DNA from: Gemmatimonadales bacterium
GTDB lineage: Bacteria; Gemmatimonadota; Gemmatimonadetes; Gemmatimonadales; GWC2-71-9
Direction of reading: 5' to 3'
Assembly: GCA_025927545.1 (NCBI GenBank)
Contig: JAICLE010000021.1
Span: 1 to 44,334 of the forward strand
DNA: 44,334 bases
The notes under the pieces were generated by a model. That model saw only the letters and a program-made list of their open reading frames with translations. It was not told the origin of the DNA and searched no databases. Position numbers and translations under genes: made by a program. Positions within the stretch are counted from its first letter, which is position 1. Every line of letters starts with the position of its first letter. This document shows, in pieces, positions 16,760-24,709 of the stretch.

Positions 16760-18052
16760 ATGCGACACTTTGACCGCGCACCCTTCCGCTTCGCTCCGCC
16801 CTTGCGCGAGGGCCGGTCGTTGCGACTTCTTGCCCTGCTCGCGCCGTTCTCCCTGGCCGCTGCTCTGGGCTGCGGTGACGACGTCACATCACCGGTCACC
16901 GACGCCATCCCGCAGGTATTGGCCACGGCCTCCAGTCAGTCGCTCGTGTTCAGCCAGGTGAGCGCCGGGGGCTCCCACACGTGCGGGCTGACGCAGGCCA
17001 ATCTGGCCTACTGCTGGGGGCTGAACACCGACGGACAAATCGGCGACGGCACCCACATCAACCGGGCAAAGCCGACGCTCATCTCCGGCGGTCTCAAGTT
17101 CGTTCAGATCAGCGCGGGCTACGCGCACACCTGCGGTCTGACCACCGCCGACAACGTTTACTGCTGGGGTGCGGACGAGGACGGCCGGCTGGGCGACGGC
17201 ACGCTGTCCGTGAACCGCTCGACCCCGGTGCTTGCCGGCGGAGGACGCCGCTTCGCCCGCGTGCGGGCGGGTACCTATCACACCTGCGCCGTCAACGCGA
17301 GCGACGTCGCGTTCTGCTGGGGAAGCAACAACTTCGGCGAGCTGGGCGACAAGGGGGCGGTGTTCGAGAGCGCCACGCCCGTCAGGGTCGTCGGGGGGCT
17401 GCGATTCAACAACGTGGCGGCCGGCGGCAGTTTCACGTGCGGCGTCACCACCGGCCACCAGGCCTACTGCTGGGGGTACAACCGCGACCGGAATCTTGGC
17501 GACGGCACGTCGACGCAGCGTACGAAGCCCGTGGCGGTACTCGGCGGACTGTCATTCCGTGACGCGATCGCGGGTGGGTCCATCATCTCGGACGCGCAGG
17601 GGACCGAAACGTTTCCTGCCCACGCCTGCGGGGTTACCACCGACAACAAGGCGTACTGCTGGGGCTCGGACTACACCGGTCAGCTGGGCAATCATCAGAG
17701 CGGGAACTGGGCCGCGCAGCCGGTCGCCGTGAGCGGCGGCCTCAAGTTCCGGCAGGTGGTCGCGAGCGACGGGTACACGTGCGGAGTGACCACGGCCAGC
17801 GTGGCCTACTGCTGGGGTGACAACCAGCACGGACAGCTCGGCATCGGGAGCGGCAGCTTCTATACGGACACGCCTGTGAAGGTGGCAGGCGGGCTGTCTT
17901 TCACGGGCGTCAGCGCCGGGCCCGGCGGGGACCACACCTGCGGCATCACCTCAGGTCACGCGATCTATTGCTGGGGAGTGAACACCCAGGGCCAGCTCGG
18001 CGATGGCACCACCACAGGGCGTACCACGCCAGTCGCGGTGGTCGGTCCCTGA
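16760..18052 (+). CDS. RCC1/BLIP-II-type repeat lipoprotein
   Basis: The 430-residue product has a long N-terminus ending in a lipobox (SLAAALGCGDD). From about residue 60 seven tandem RCC1-type repeats of about 50 residues follow. Each has the form HTCGLT..N.AYCWG-N-DGQLGDGT..R..PV.V.GGL.F, for example HTCGLTTADNVYCWGADEDG. Nearly every repeat carries two cysteines (TCG and YCWG), spaced so that a disulfide could tie each blade. A seven-bladed propeller on the outer envelope is predicted. The role is unknown; bacterial RCC1/BLIP-II proteins usually act in protein binding. One repeat has an insertion (around GGSIISDAQGTETFPAHA). Confidence 0.88.
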   Translation: MRHFDRAPFRFAPPLREGRSLRLLALLAPFSLAAALGCGDDVTSPVTDAIPQVLATASSQSLVFSQVSAGGSHTCGLTQANLAYCWGLNTDGQIGDGTHINRAKPTLISGGLKFVQISAGYAHTCGLTTADNVYCWGADEDGRLGDGTLSVNRSTPVLAGGGRRFARVRAGTYHTCAVNASDVAFCWGSNNFGELGDKGAVFESATPVRVVGGLRFNNVAAGGSFTCGVTTGHQAYCWGYNRDRNLGDGTSTQRTKPVAVLGGLSFRDAIAGGSIISDAQGTETFPAHACGVTTDNKAYCWGSDYTGQLGNHQSGNWAAQPVAVSGGLKFRQVVASDGYTCGVTTASVAYCWGDNQHGQLGIGSGSFYTDTPVKVAGGLSFTGVSAGPGGDHTCGITSGHAIYCWGVNTQGQLGDGTTTGRTTPVAVVGP

Positions 18053-18088
18053 GGGCCGCCGAAGCCGCTCACCACTCTTCTACTCCGC

Positions 18089-18124
18089 TCGAGCGCCCGA
18101 CGAATCACCGCGTCGGGCGCTCGA
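18089..18124. terminator. Bidirectional terminator hairpin
   Basis: TCGAGCGCCCGACG (18089-18102) is perfectly complemented by 18111-18124 around an 8-base loop. The hairpin lies between two convergent genes, 36 bases after the RCC1 stop and 23 bases after the cupin stop. It lacks T-tracts, but the position and perfect 14-base stem support a two-way terminator. Confidence 0.65.
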
Positions 18125-18147
18125 CGTCCATCCGCCTCGCCGGATGG

Positions 18148-18606
18148 CTACGGGTGGCTGGCCTGCGGGTCGTCCGCGGGGTTGACGTAGGTCATGGCGA
18201 ACGGTCCCATCGACGTGACCGAGACGACCGTTGCCCCCTTGGCGACCGCATAGTGATGGTGGTTGGCGGGCACGTTCCCCTTGGCGCCGACCTTCATGGT
18301 GTTGGTCTTCGAGACATCCAGCGTATCTCCCATTCCGACCAGGAAGGTGCCCTTCTTCACTTCCACCGTTTCGTCGGTGGGATGGAAGTGGGGCGGAATG
18401 CGGTACCCGTCCGGGAACGAGAGCTCCACCGTGAACGGCTTCGCCTGGGAGGGATCGCCGCTGACCACCGCCATTTTCGCCCCCGCGGGGAACACGGCCG
18501 GGGCCGGCCCCCAGGAGAGTGTGGGCGACTTGTGGGCCGAGGCCGTCTGCCCGTGCAGCGTGACGGCCCCCAGCAGCAGGGCGGCCGAGAGGGGAAGTGC
18601 GCGCAT
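18148..18606 (-). CDS. Exported cupin-domain protein
   Basis: The 152-residue product starts at ATG 18606, with CGGAGA upstream, and has a signal peptide (MRALPLSAALLLGAVTLHGQ). The cupin core shows metal-ligand candidates in YRIPPHFHPTDETVEVKKG (motif 1, HxH and Glu) and ANHHHYAVAKGATVV (motif 2 His). It is predicted to be a periplasmic metal-binding cupin of unknown reaction. It is divergent from an HxlR regulator, separated by 105 bases that contain its promoter and an inverted repeat, so control by that regulator is likely (inference). It is convergent with the RCC1 gene. Confidence 0.82.
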   Translation of the reverse strand: MRALPLSAALLLGAVTLHGQTASAHKSPTLSWGPAPAVFPAGAKMAVVSGDPSQAKPFTVELSFPDGYRIPPHFHPTDETVEVKKGTFLVGMGDTLDVSKTNTMKVGAKGNVPANHHHYAVAKGATVVSVTSMGPFAMTYVNPADDPQASHP

Positions 18607-18645
18607 ACCGAATCTCCGGAAGAAAGGTTGGGTGTCGAGGGCAAC

Positions 18646-18690
18646 AGGGTACGTATTGCCGCGGTGGGCGACAAGTATGAGATTCGTACC
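18646..18690 (-). promoter_or_regulatory. Cupin promoter with candidate HxlR operator
   Basis: On the minus strand TTGTCG (18674-18669) and TACCCT (18651-18646) are 17 bases apart. GGTACG (18648-18653) and its exact complement CGTACC (18685-18690) form an inverted repeat that overlaps the -10 and flanks the -35 element. The spacing of 31 bases between arms is large for a single dimer site, so two half-sites are also possible. Confidence 0.4.
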
Positions 18691-18711
18691 GCCTTCCACC
18701 CGAGGAGTCCG

Positions 18712-19452
18712 ATGACGAGCTGTCCTCCCCGGAGCTACGGCTCCTTCTGTCCGGTCGCCCAGGCATCCGAAGTCGTGGCGCAACGGTGGGTGCCGCTGAT
18801 CCTCCGCGAGATCATGGTGGGCTACCACCGTTTCAACGAGATCCGCCACGCGCTGCCCCTCATTTCGCCGTCGGTGCTGTCCCAGCGGCTCAAGTCGCTG
18901 GAGGAGGACGGCGTCATCCGCCGGCAGAACGACGCCGAGGGCGTGGCCTACCATCTCACCGCCGCGGGCGAGGAGCTCCGGCCCATCGTGGACGCGCTCG
19001 GCCACTGGGCGAGGAAGTGGATCACCCGCGATTACCGGTCGTACGAGCTCGATCCCGGAGTGCTGATGTGGTCGCTCCGGCGCCACGTCGTCCCAGCACG
19101 CTTTCCTCCCGGGCGCACCGTGCTGCATTTCCAGCTCCAGGGGGAGGCCCGGTCCCGCCGCTACTGGTGGCTCGTCGTGCAGCACGGGGACGACGAGGAC
19201 GTGGACGTCTGCCTCACCGATCCCGGATTCCCGGTGACGCTCACCGTGGCCGCCCCGCTGAGGGTCCTCGTGGACGTGCTGATGGGAGACACGAGGCTCG
19301 CCGACGCGCTTCGGCAGGGGCATCTGGTGCTGGAGGGAGAGCGCGAGCTGGCGCGACGGTTCGAGACGCTGTTCGAGTTGGGGGCGTCGGAGTCGTTCAC
19401 GGGCGGCGACGGCCGGCCGGCGGGGGCCGTTACAGCGGTGCCGGCGGGGTGA
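18712..19452 (+). CDS. HxlR-family regulator with C-terminal SCP2-like domain
   Basis: The 246-residue protein starts at ATG 18712 behind GAGGAG. Residues about 8-100 are the HxlR winged helix: a Cys near the N-terminus in GSFCPVAQASEVVAQRW, LILREIMVGYHRFNEIRHAL, SPSVLSQRLKSLEEDGVIRR and YHLTAAGEEL. Residues about 120-235 form a second domain with the alpha/beta look of the sterol-carrier (SCP2-like) ligand-binding domain that HxlR proteins often carry. HxlR regulators respond to aldehydes, quinones or redox stress through Cys. The divergent cupin gene is the probable target. The convergent transporter gene ends 7 bases away. Confidence 0.88.
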   Translation: MTSCPPRSYGSFCPVAQASEVVAQRWVPLILREIMVGYHRFNEIRHALPLISPSVLSQRLKSLEEDGVIRRQNDAEGVAYHLTAAGEELRPIVDALGHWARKWITRDYRSYELDPGVLMWSLRRHVVPARFPPGRTVLHFQLQGEARSRRYWWLVVQHGDDEDVDVCLTDPGFPVTLTVAAPLRVLVDVLMGDTRLADALRQGHLVLEGERELARRFETLFELGASESFTGGDGRPAGAVTAVPAG

Positions 19453-19459
19453 GACGCGG

Positions 19460-20338
19460 TCAGGGCGGCCCACCGCTCACGATGAGCACGATGGCCGCGA
19501 GCGCGCATCCGACGCCAGTGATCTGCCGGGCGTTGAGCCGCTCGCCGAGGACCACCCGCGCGAGCAGCACGGTGCTCGCCGGATAGAGCGACGACAGCGT
19601 CACCACCACGCTGAGCGGACCGGACCTCGCGGCCAGCAGGTAGAGCGCATTGGCCGACATGTCCACCACCCCGCAGAGCAGCGCGAGGAGCAGCACCCCC
19701 GGCAGCCGCAGCGAGCGCCGGCCGGCCGCCGCGGCCGCGCCGAACAGGGTCACTGATACCGCCCGGGACACCAGGATCGGCCACATCCCCGCCGCGGGGC
19801 TGGTCCGCGCGAGCGACAGAAAGAACAACCCGATCGCCACGCCCGATACCAGCGCGAGCGCGATGCCCGGGGGGAGTCGTCCCCCAGGCGCGTGGCCGCC
19901 GGCGCCCTCTGCCGCCGTCTGCTGGCTCACCAGCACGATGGAGCCGACCCCCAGCAGGATGCCGGCGGCTGCGGGGAGGCCAGGCCGCTCGCCCAGCAGC
20001 ACCGCCACCAGCACCGGGATGGCGACGGCGCAGACGGCCGTGGTCGGCGCCACGACGGCCATGCGGCCGACGGCCAGCGCGCGGTAGAGCAGCGCGACGC
20101 CTGCGCCGCCCGTGAGCGCGGCCGACACGCTCCAGAGGAGATCGGCGCGCGAGAGCCACGCGGGTGGAAGAAAGGGCAGAAACAGGAGGAGCAGCACGAG
20201 TCCGCTCGACTGCGACACCACGACCACGGGCAGCACGCCGGCTCGCCGGGTGGCGAGGCCGCCGGTGAAGTCCCCGGCGCCATAGAGCAGCGCGGAAGCG
20301 AGGGCGAGGAAGTAGGGCGCATTGCCAGGTTGTGACAT
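19460..20338 (-). CDS. EamA/DMT-superfamily transporter
   Basis: The 292-residue protein has about ten hydrophobic helices in two similar halves, as in the drug/metabolite transporter superfamily. Family features include GAGDFTGGLATRR early, LLYRALAVGRMAVVAPTTAV at the end of the first half, and LYLLAARSGPLSVVVTLSSL with the late YPASTVLLARVVLGERLNAR. A hydrophilic Gly-rich linker (AAEGAGGHAPGGRLP) joins the halves. It would export or import a small metabolite across the inner membrane; the substrate is unknown. The start at ATG 20338 is chosen over one 26 codons upstream because the protein begins naturally at the first helix. It is divergent from the sigma-54 activator. Confidence 0.87.
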   Translation of the reverse strand: MSQPGNAPYFLALASALLYGAGDFTGGLATRRAGVLPVVVVSQSSGLVLLLLFLPFLPPAWLSRADLLWSVSAALTGGAGVALLYRALAVGRMAVVAPTTAVCAVAIPVLVAVLLGERPGLPAAAGILLGVGSIVLVSQQTAAEGAGGHAPGGRLPPGIALALVSGVAIGLFFLSLARTSPAAGMWPILVSRAVSVTLFGAAAAAGRRSLRLPGVLLLALLCGVVDMSANALYLLAARSGPLSVVVTLSSLYPASTVLLARVVLGERLNARQITGVGCALAAIVLIVSGGPP

Positions 20339-20502
20339 TCGGTCGTTCCCATCCGAGACGCACCGTTGCCCGCCCACGTCCGACCTCCAATATTGCCCGG
20401 CCACCGTACGAGTCACAGTGATCGTTGACTTCGGTCGTACCGGGAGGCAGAATCTGCGGGCGCCAGGCAGTCGTCAGCACGTCCACAGGTCGAGGAACGG
20501 TC

Positions 20503-23073
20503 ATGCCGGGTGATGCAGACGGGCCCCGCGACGCGCCAGGCGGGCGAAGGCCGGCAGACGACGTTCCGGGCTATCGGGCCCTGCTCGAGGCTGCGGCGCC
20601 TTGGCGCGCCGTCTTCGAGAACTCGGCCATCGGCGTCGCGCTGACCGATCTCGAGGGGCGCTTCTGCAGCGTGAACCCCGCATACGAGAAGATGCTGGGC
20701 TACACCGAGCAGGAGCTTCAGGCGCTCACCTTCCTCGACCTCACCCACGAGGACCACCGCGACTTCAATTGGGCCCTGGTCACCGAGCTGCTGGCGGGGA
20801 AGCGCGAGCGGTTCCAGATCGACAAGCAGTATCGCCGCAAGGACGGCAGCGTCATCTGGGTGAGAAACACCGCGTCGCTGGTGCCCGGCGCCGGGCCCGT
20901 GCCGCGCTTCCTCATGGCGGTGTCCGAGGACATCACCGAGCGCAAACGAGGCGACGAGGCGCTGCGTCGGAGCGAGGAGCGGTGGCACACGCTGCTCGAG
21001 ATCAACAACGCCATCATCACGAACCTCACCCAGGAAGGCCTCCTCAACGCGATCTGCGAGACCTTGCAGCGCGTCATGCCCATCTACCGGGCCGCCCTCA
21101 CGCTCTACGAGCCCGAGCGCGACACCCTGCGCATCCTCGCGGTGTCCCGGCATTGGGTGTCGGACTACTTCCAGGTCGGCGCGGAGATGGGGCGGCAGGA
21201 CAGTCATTCGGGGTGGGTATTCGAGCACCAGCGGCCGCTGTTCCGACACGATCTGGAGGCCGAGGCGCAGCATCCCATCGAGCGGCGGCTGCTGGAGGAG
21301 GGGGTGCGTTCGTACTGCGTCGTTCCCCTGACGCTGGCGGGAAAGACCCTGGGCACCCTCAATATCGGGAGCCAGCACAAGAACCAGTACTGCGAGGCCG
21401 ATGCGGAGTTCCTGCGCGAGGTGGCGAGCCAGGTGGCGCTCGCCATCGGCAATATGCAGGCGTACGAAGAGATCGCCGCGCTCAAGACCAGAGTCGAGTG
21501 CACGGCGGAGCGCTACCGCACGCTGCTCGAGATCAACAACGCCATCGTCACCCACCTCACCCGGGACGCGCTGCTCCACTCGGTGTCCCAGGCGCTGTAT
21601 CGCATCATTCCGTTCGACCGGGCCGCGTTCACCTTGTACAACCCGGCGCGGGAGACGTTCCGCTATCTCGCGATGGAAGGTCCGCTTCCCTCGGACTACT
21701 TCCACGCGGGAATGGAGTTCCACCGCACCGAGACCATGGCCGGGCGGGTCTTCGATCAGCAGCGCCCGACCCTCCGCCGCGACCTGGAGCGCGAGCAGGA
21801 GTTTCCCAACGACCGCCGCCTCGTGGCCGAAGGCATAAGGACCGACTGCCTGGTCCCGCTGATCGTGGGCGGACGGAGCATCGGGACGCTCAACGTCGGG
21901 AGCAGGACCCCCGGCTGCTACTCGGAGAAGGACCTGGATCTCCTGCAGGAGCTCGGGAACCAGGTCGCGCTGGCGGTGGAGAACATGCAGTCGTACGAGG
22001 AGATTGCGGCCCTCAAGGCCAGACTGGAAAAGGAGAACGTCTACCTGCAGGAGGAGATCCGCACCGAGCACAATTTCGAGGAAATCGTCGGCGGCAGCCC
22101 CGCGTTGCTGGCGGTGCTCTACAAGCTGGAGCAAGTCGCCCCGACCGACTCCACCGTCCTCATCTGCGGCGAGACGGGGACCGGCAAGGAATTGATCGCC
22201 CGCGCCATTCATGCCCGGAGCCCCCGCAGCAACCGTCCTCTGGTGAAAGTGAACTGCAGCGCGATTTCCGCGGGGCTGGTCGAGAGTGAGCTCTTCGGTC
22301 ACATGAAGGGGGCGTTCACCGGCGCGATCGAGCGGCGCATCGGCCGCTTCGAGCTCGCCGACGGCGGCACGATCTTCCTGGACGAAGTCGGCGAGCTGCC
22401 GCTGGAGACGCAAGTCAAGCTGTTGCGCGTGCTGCAGGAGCAGGAGTTCGAGCCGGTCGGAAGCAGCCGGTCGCTGCGGGTGGACGTGCGGGTGATCGCC
22501 GCCACCAATCGTCACCTTCGCGAAGCCGTTCAGGCCGGCACGTTCCGTTCCGACCTCTTCTACCGGCTCAACGTGTTTCCGCTGGAGGTGCCACCGCTGC
22601 GCGAGCGCCGCGCCGACATCCCGCAGCTCGCGGTGTTCTTTCTGTCACATTGCGCCAAGAAGCTCGGCAAGCACATGGACGGGATCTCCCGGGGCGCCAT
22701 CGACAGCCTGACGAGCTACGACTGGCCGGGAAACGTGCGGGAGCTGCAGAACGTCATCGAGCGGGCGATCATCCTTGCCCGAAGCCCGATCCTCGAGGCG
22801 GAGCCCGACCTCGTCTCCATGCTGACGTCGGGCGTGTTCCCCGTGGTGTCCCGGGAAGCCGGGGAGCCGGTTCCCATGGCCGCGCCCGCGGGGTCCGCGT
22901 TCGCGACGCTGAAGGACGTCGAGCGCGGCCACATCCTCGCCGCGCTGAAGCAGACCGGTGGCGTGGTCGAGGGTCCGAAGGGCGCGGCGAAGATGCTGAA
23001 CCTCCATCCCAACACGTTGCGTCACCGAATGGACAAGCTGGGAATCAAGCGCTCGACCTCCCGCATATCGTAG
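20503..23073 (+). CDS. Sigma-54-dependent activator, PAS-GAF-GAF-AAA-HTH (FhlA-like)
   Basis: The 856-residue protein starts at ATG 20503 with CGAGGAACGG before it. Residues about 36-150 form a PAS domain ([20 protein letters not shown]). Two GAF domains follow at about 165-330 and 340-500, each introduced by [11 protein letters not shown]-type sequence. The AAA+ domain at about 520-770 has Walker A GETGTGKE, an intact GAFTGA sigma-54 contact loop, Walker [11 protein letters not shown] and [21 protein letters not shown] Fis-type helix-turn-helix ends the protein ([20 protein letters not shown]). No receiver domain is present, so the GAF/PAS domains sense the signal. A -24/-12-like promoter lies just downstream. 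Target genes are inferred to be the next three. Confidence 0.93.
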   Translation: MPGDADGPRDAPGGRRPADDVPGYRALLEAAAPWRAVFENSAIGVALTDLEGRFCSVNPAYEKMLGYTEQELQALTFLDLTHEDHRDFNWALVTELLAGKRERFQIDKQYRRKDGSVIWVRNTASLVPGAGPVPRFLMAVSEDITERKRGDEALRRSEERWHTLLEINNAIITNLTQEGLLNAICETLQRVMPIYRAALTLYEPERDTLRILAVSRHWVSDYFQVGAEMGRQDSHSGWVFEHQRPLFRHDLEAEAQHPIERRLLEEGVRSYCVVPLTLAGKTLGTLNIGSQHKNQYCEADAEFLREVASQVALAIGNMQAYEEIAALKTRVECTAERYRTLLEINNAIVTHLTRDALLHSVSQALYRIIPFDRAAFTLYNPARETFRYLAMEGPLPSDYFHAGMEFHRTETMAGRVFDQQRPTLRRDLEREQEFPNDRRLVAEGIRTDCLVPLIVGGRSIGTLNVGSRTPGCYSEKDLDLLQELGNQVALAVENMQSYEEIAALKARLEKENVYLQEEIRTEHNFEEIVGGSPALLAVLYKLEQVAPTDSTVLICGETGTGKELIARAIHARSPRSNRPLVKVNCSAISAGLVESELFGHMKGAFTGAIERRIGRFELADGGTIFLDEVGELPLETQVKLLRVLQEQEFEPVGSSRSLRVDVRVIAATNRHLREAVQAGTFRSDLFYRLNVFPLEVPPLRERRADIPQLAVFFLSHCAKKLGKHMDGISRGAIDSLTSYDWPGNVRELQNVIERAIILARSPILEAEPDLVSMLTSGVFPVVSREAGEPVPMAAPAGSAFATLKDVERGHILAALKQTGGVVEGPKGAAKMLNLHPNTLRHRMDKLGIKRSTSRIS

Positions 23074-23099
23074 TCGCCTCCCGGAAAGAATCGCCCGCC

Positions 23100-23115
23100 C
23101 CACCAAAGATGGTGG
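23100..23115. promoter_or_regulatory. Candidate enhancer dyad for the sigma-54 activator
   Basis: CCACCA (23100-23105) and TGGTGG (23110-23115) form a perfect dyad around four bases. It resembles NtrC-class boxes (CACCA-N-TGGTG). It is centred about 120 bases upstream of the start site predicted from the -24/-12 element at 23203-23216, a usual enhancer distance. It could instead be a weak terminator, since it lies 27 bases after the activator stop. A second palindrome, TATCTAGATA, is at 23165-23174. Confidence 0.4.
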
Positions 23116-23202
23116 ACCTGCCCCGGCACGGTTGCCACCGCCCGCTCCGCAACTCACACGCAGGTATCTAGATAGACCTCAGGCTGCCGCGAGTTCGTAC
23201 GC

Positions 23203-23216
23203 GGCACACGACCTGC
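23203..23216 (+). promoter_or_regulatory. -24/-12 sigma-54-type promoter
   Basis: GGCACACGACCTGC has GG and GC separated by exactly ten bases, and keeps the GGCAC and TGC cores of the sigma-54 consensus. The predicted start site is near 23228, and the STAS gene begins at 23273. The upstream gene is itself a sigma-54 activator. Confidence 0.5.
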
Positions 23217-23272
23217 TTTTCGGGGCGACGGCAGGCCCTGCGCCGGCGTCACGATGTGAAGGAGGCCGAGCG

Positions 23273-23542
23273 GTGCTTCGGATCTCACGGGTAGCCGCGG
23301 CGGGTCCCCAGGTGGCGCTCAAAGTCGAGGGGGATCTCATGGGCGTGTGGGTACCGCTGCTCGAAGCGGAATGCCTGGCTCACCTCAAGGCGCGGAAGCA
23401 GGTCGAGGTGGATTTCGCGGGCGTCGGCTTCATCGATCGGAACGGTGTCGCGATGGTGCACGACCTGTTCGCCAGGGGTGTTCGGGTGGTTCGGGCGACC
23501 GCCCTGGTGAGCACCCTCCTGGGGCGGAGCAGTACGCCATGA
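23273..23542 (+). CDS. Small STAS-like (anti-sigma-factor-antagonist-type) protein
   Basis: The 89-residue product starts at GTG 23273, placed by AAGGAGG 7 bases upstream. The fold pattern fits a single STAS domain: ALKVEGDLMGVWVPLLEAEC (first strands and helix), QVEVDFAGVGFIDRNGVAMV (the central strand and loop) and FARGVRVVRATALVSTLL. In canonical antagonists the loop is D-S-x-G with a phosphorylated Ser; here it is D-R-N-G, so that site is missing. It may act as a non-phosphorylated partner or a scaffold. It lies between a candidate sigma-54 promoter and a blue-copper lipoprotein gene. Confidence 0.65.
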   Translation: MLRISRVAAAGPQVALKVEGDLMGVWVPLLEAECLAHLKARKQVEVDFAGVGFIDRNGVAMVHDLFARGVRVVRATALVSTLLGRSSTP

Positions 23543-23617
23543 GGCACGCGGGGCGCCGTCGCGATCGAATCAGGATCACATGCTCTTGCACGATTCACAT
23601 TCGGAACGGGGGATCTC

Positions 23618-24031
23618 ATGACTACGCGATTTCTGATGGCTGCAGCGCTGGCGGTACTCGCCGGGTGCTCGGGCAACTCACCGTCCGCACCGGATGGGGG
23701 AGGCGGCCCGACGGGCGGCGGTACCGGCGGACCGGCTCCGTCCACCGCGGCCGTCACGGTCGGCAACATCTTCTTCAAGAGCGGGCAGGATGGGACGACC
23801 AACCCGGCCCAGACTACCGTGGCCGTAGGCGGGACCGTGACCTGGACCTGGACGGGTACGGGCAGCACGCCCCACAGCGTCCAGTCGGAGGGCTCGCCGA
23901 GCTTCACGAGCAGCGCCGTTAAGACGGGCGACGGCAGCACGTACCAGGTCACGTTCGCCACGGCGGGCACCTACCGATACGATTGCGCCGTCCACGGCGC
24001 GGCGATGTCGGGAACGATCGTCGTCCGCTGA
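23618..24031 (+). CDS. Plastocyanin-like cupredoxin lipoprotein
   Basis: The 137-residue product has a lipobox (LAVLAGCSGN) followed by a Gly/Pro-rich linker (residues about 25-45). The cupredoxin domain carries all four type-1 copper ligands: His in GTGSTPHSV and Cys, His, Met in YDCAVHGAAMSG. The start strand VGNIFFKSG and end GTIVVR are standard. It should carry electrons at the outer or inner membrane surface. Start ATG 23618 follows a GGGGGATC stretch. The gene lies between the STAS and DinB genes on the same strand (75 and 58 base gaps), so the three may be one transcript. Confidence 0.88.
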   Translation: MTTRFLMAAALAVLAGCSGNSPSAPDGGGGPTGGGTGGPAPSTAAVTVGNIFFKSGQDGTTNPAQTTVAVGGTVTWTWTGTGSTPHSVQSEGSPSFTSSAVKTGDGSTYQVTFATAGTYRYDCAVHGAAMSGTIVVR

Positions 24032-24089
24032 GCGCGGCCAACTGATGTTCACCCGTTCACGACACCAACCCAGCAGCCGGAGGTACCGC

Positions 24090-24596
24090 ATGAGCCAGCG
24101 TTCCGATGTCCTCGCCGACCGACTCGAGCAGGGTGCCCGCGCGCTCGCGAACGTCGCGAGCACCCTCACCGACGCGGAGTGGCGCATCCGGGTGCCCGGC
24201 GACGGGCGCCCGATCGGCGTGATCGTCCACCACGTCGCCAGCATGTACCCGCTGGAGATCCAGCTGGCGCAGCAGCTCGCCGCCGGCACGCCGGTGGCGG
24301 GCGTGACGTGGTCGGATGTCCATGCATTGAATGCCGAGCATGCCCGGGAGAACGACGGTGTCACCAGGGCGGCCGCGCTGGAGCTGCTCGAGCGGAACAG
24401 CCGGGCGGCCGCGGCGGCGATTCGGGCGCTCAGTGATGCGCAGCTCGACGGCGCGGCGACGCTTTCGCTCAACGCGGACGCGCCGCTCACCTGCCAGTTC
24501 ATGCTCGAGGACCACGCGGTGCGGCACAGCTACCACCATCTGGCCGCCGTCCGGGGGGCACTGGGCACGCGGCTGGCCGCTTCGTCGGCGGCGTAG
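24090..24596 (+). CDS. DinB-family protein (copy B)
   Basis: The 168-residue protein starts at ATG 24090 behind CCGGAGG. It is the paralogue of the DinB protein at 5363-5860, with the same metal-site histidines in IVHHVASMYPLEIQLAQ and HSYHHLAAVRGALG. Long stretches of DNA are also nearly the same in the two genes, for example around STLTDAEW. DinB proteins of this type are metal-binding four-helix bundles, some acting as thiol transferases. It follows the cupredoxin gene by 58 bases and is convergent with the M13 peptidase gene. Confidence 0.88.
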   Translation: MSQRSDVLADRLEQGARALANVASTLTDAEWRIRVPGDGRPIGVIVHHVASMYPLEIQLAQQLAAGTPVAGVTWSDVHALNAEHARENDGVTRAAALELLERNSRAAAAAIRALSDAQLDGAATLSLNADAPLTCQFMLEDHAVRHSYHHLAAVRGALGTRLAASSAA

Positions 24597-24635
24597 CGTG
24601 GCGTAGAGCATCTCGCGAAGGTCAGCCTGCGCGGA

Positions 24636-24707
24636 GCGACCGGGCGTGAGCAGCCGCACGACCGGTCGCCTCGGCTCTCCCGACGCACGTCCGGCCCCAC
24701 GGGCCGG
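24636..24707. terminator. Hairpins between convergent DinB and M13 genes
   Basis: GCGACCGG (24636-24643) pairs with CCGGTCGC (24662-24669). A second, tighter hairpin, CCGGCCC (24691-24697) with GGGCCGG (24701-24707) and a 3-base loop, lies right behind the stop of the M13 gene. Together they could end transcription from both sides. There is no T-run. Confidence 0.4.
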
Positions 24708-24709
24708 CA

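Noticed and set aside
23124-23138. A second sigma-54-like box (GGCACGGTTGC)
   Set aside because: It keeps GGCAC and TTGC but the GG-to-GC spacing is 7 rather than 10 bases, which does not fit the holoenzyme.
24597-24709. Possible tRNA or small RNA in the DinB/M13 gap
   Set aside because: Stems are present but no cloverleaf or T-loop (GGTTCGA) sequence fits; paired terminator hairpins are simpler.
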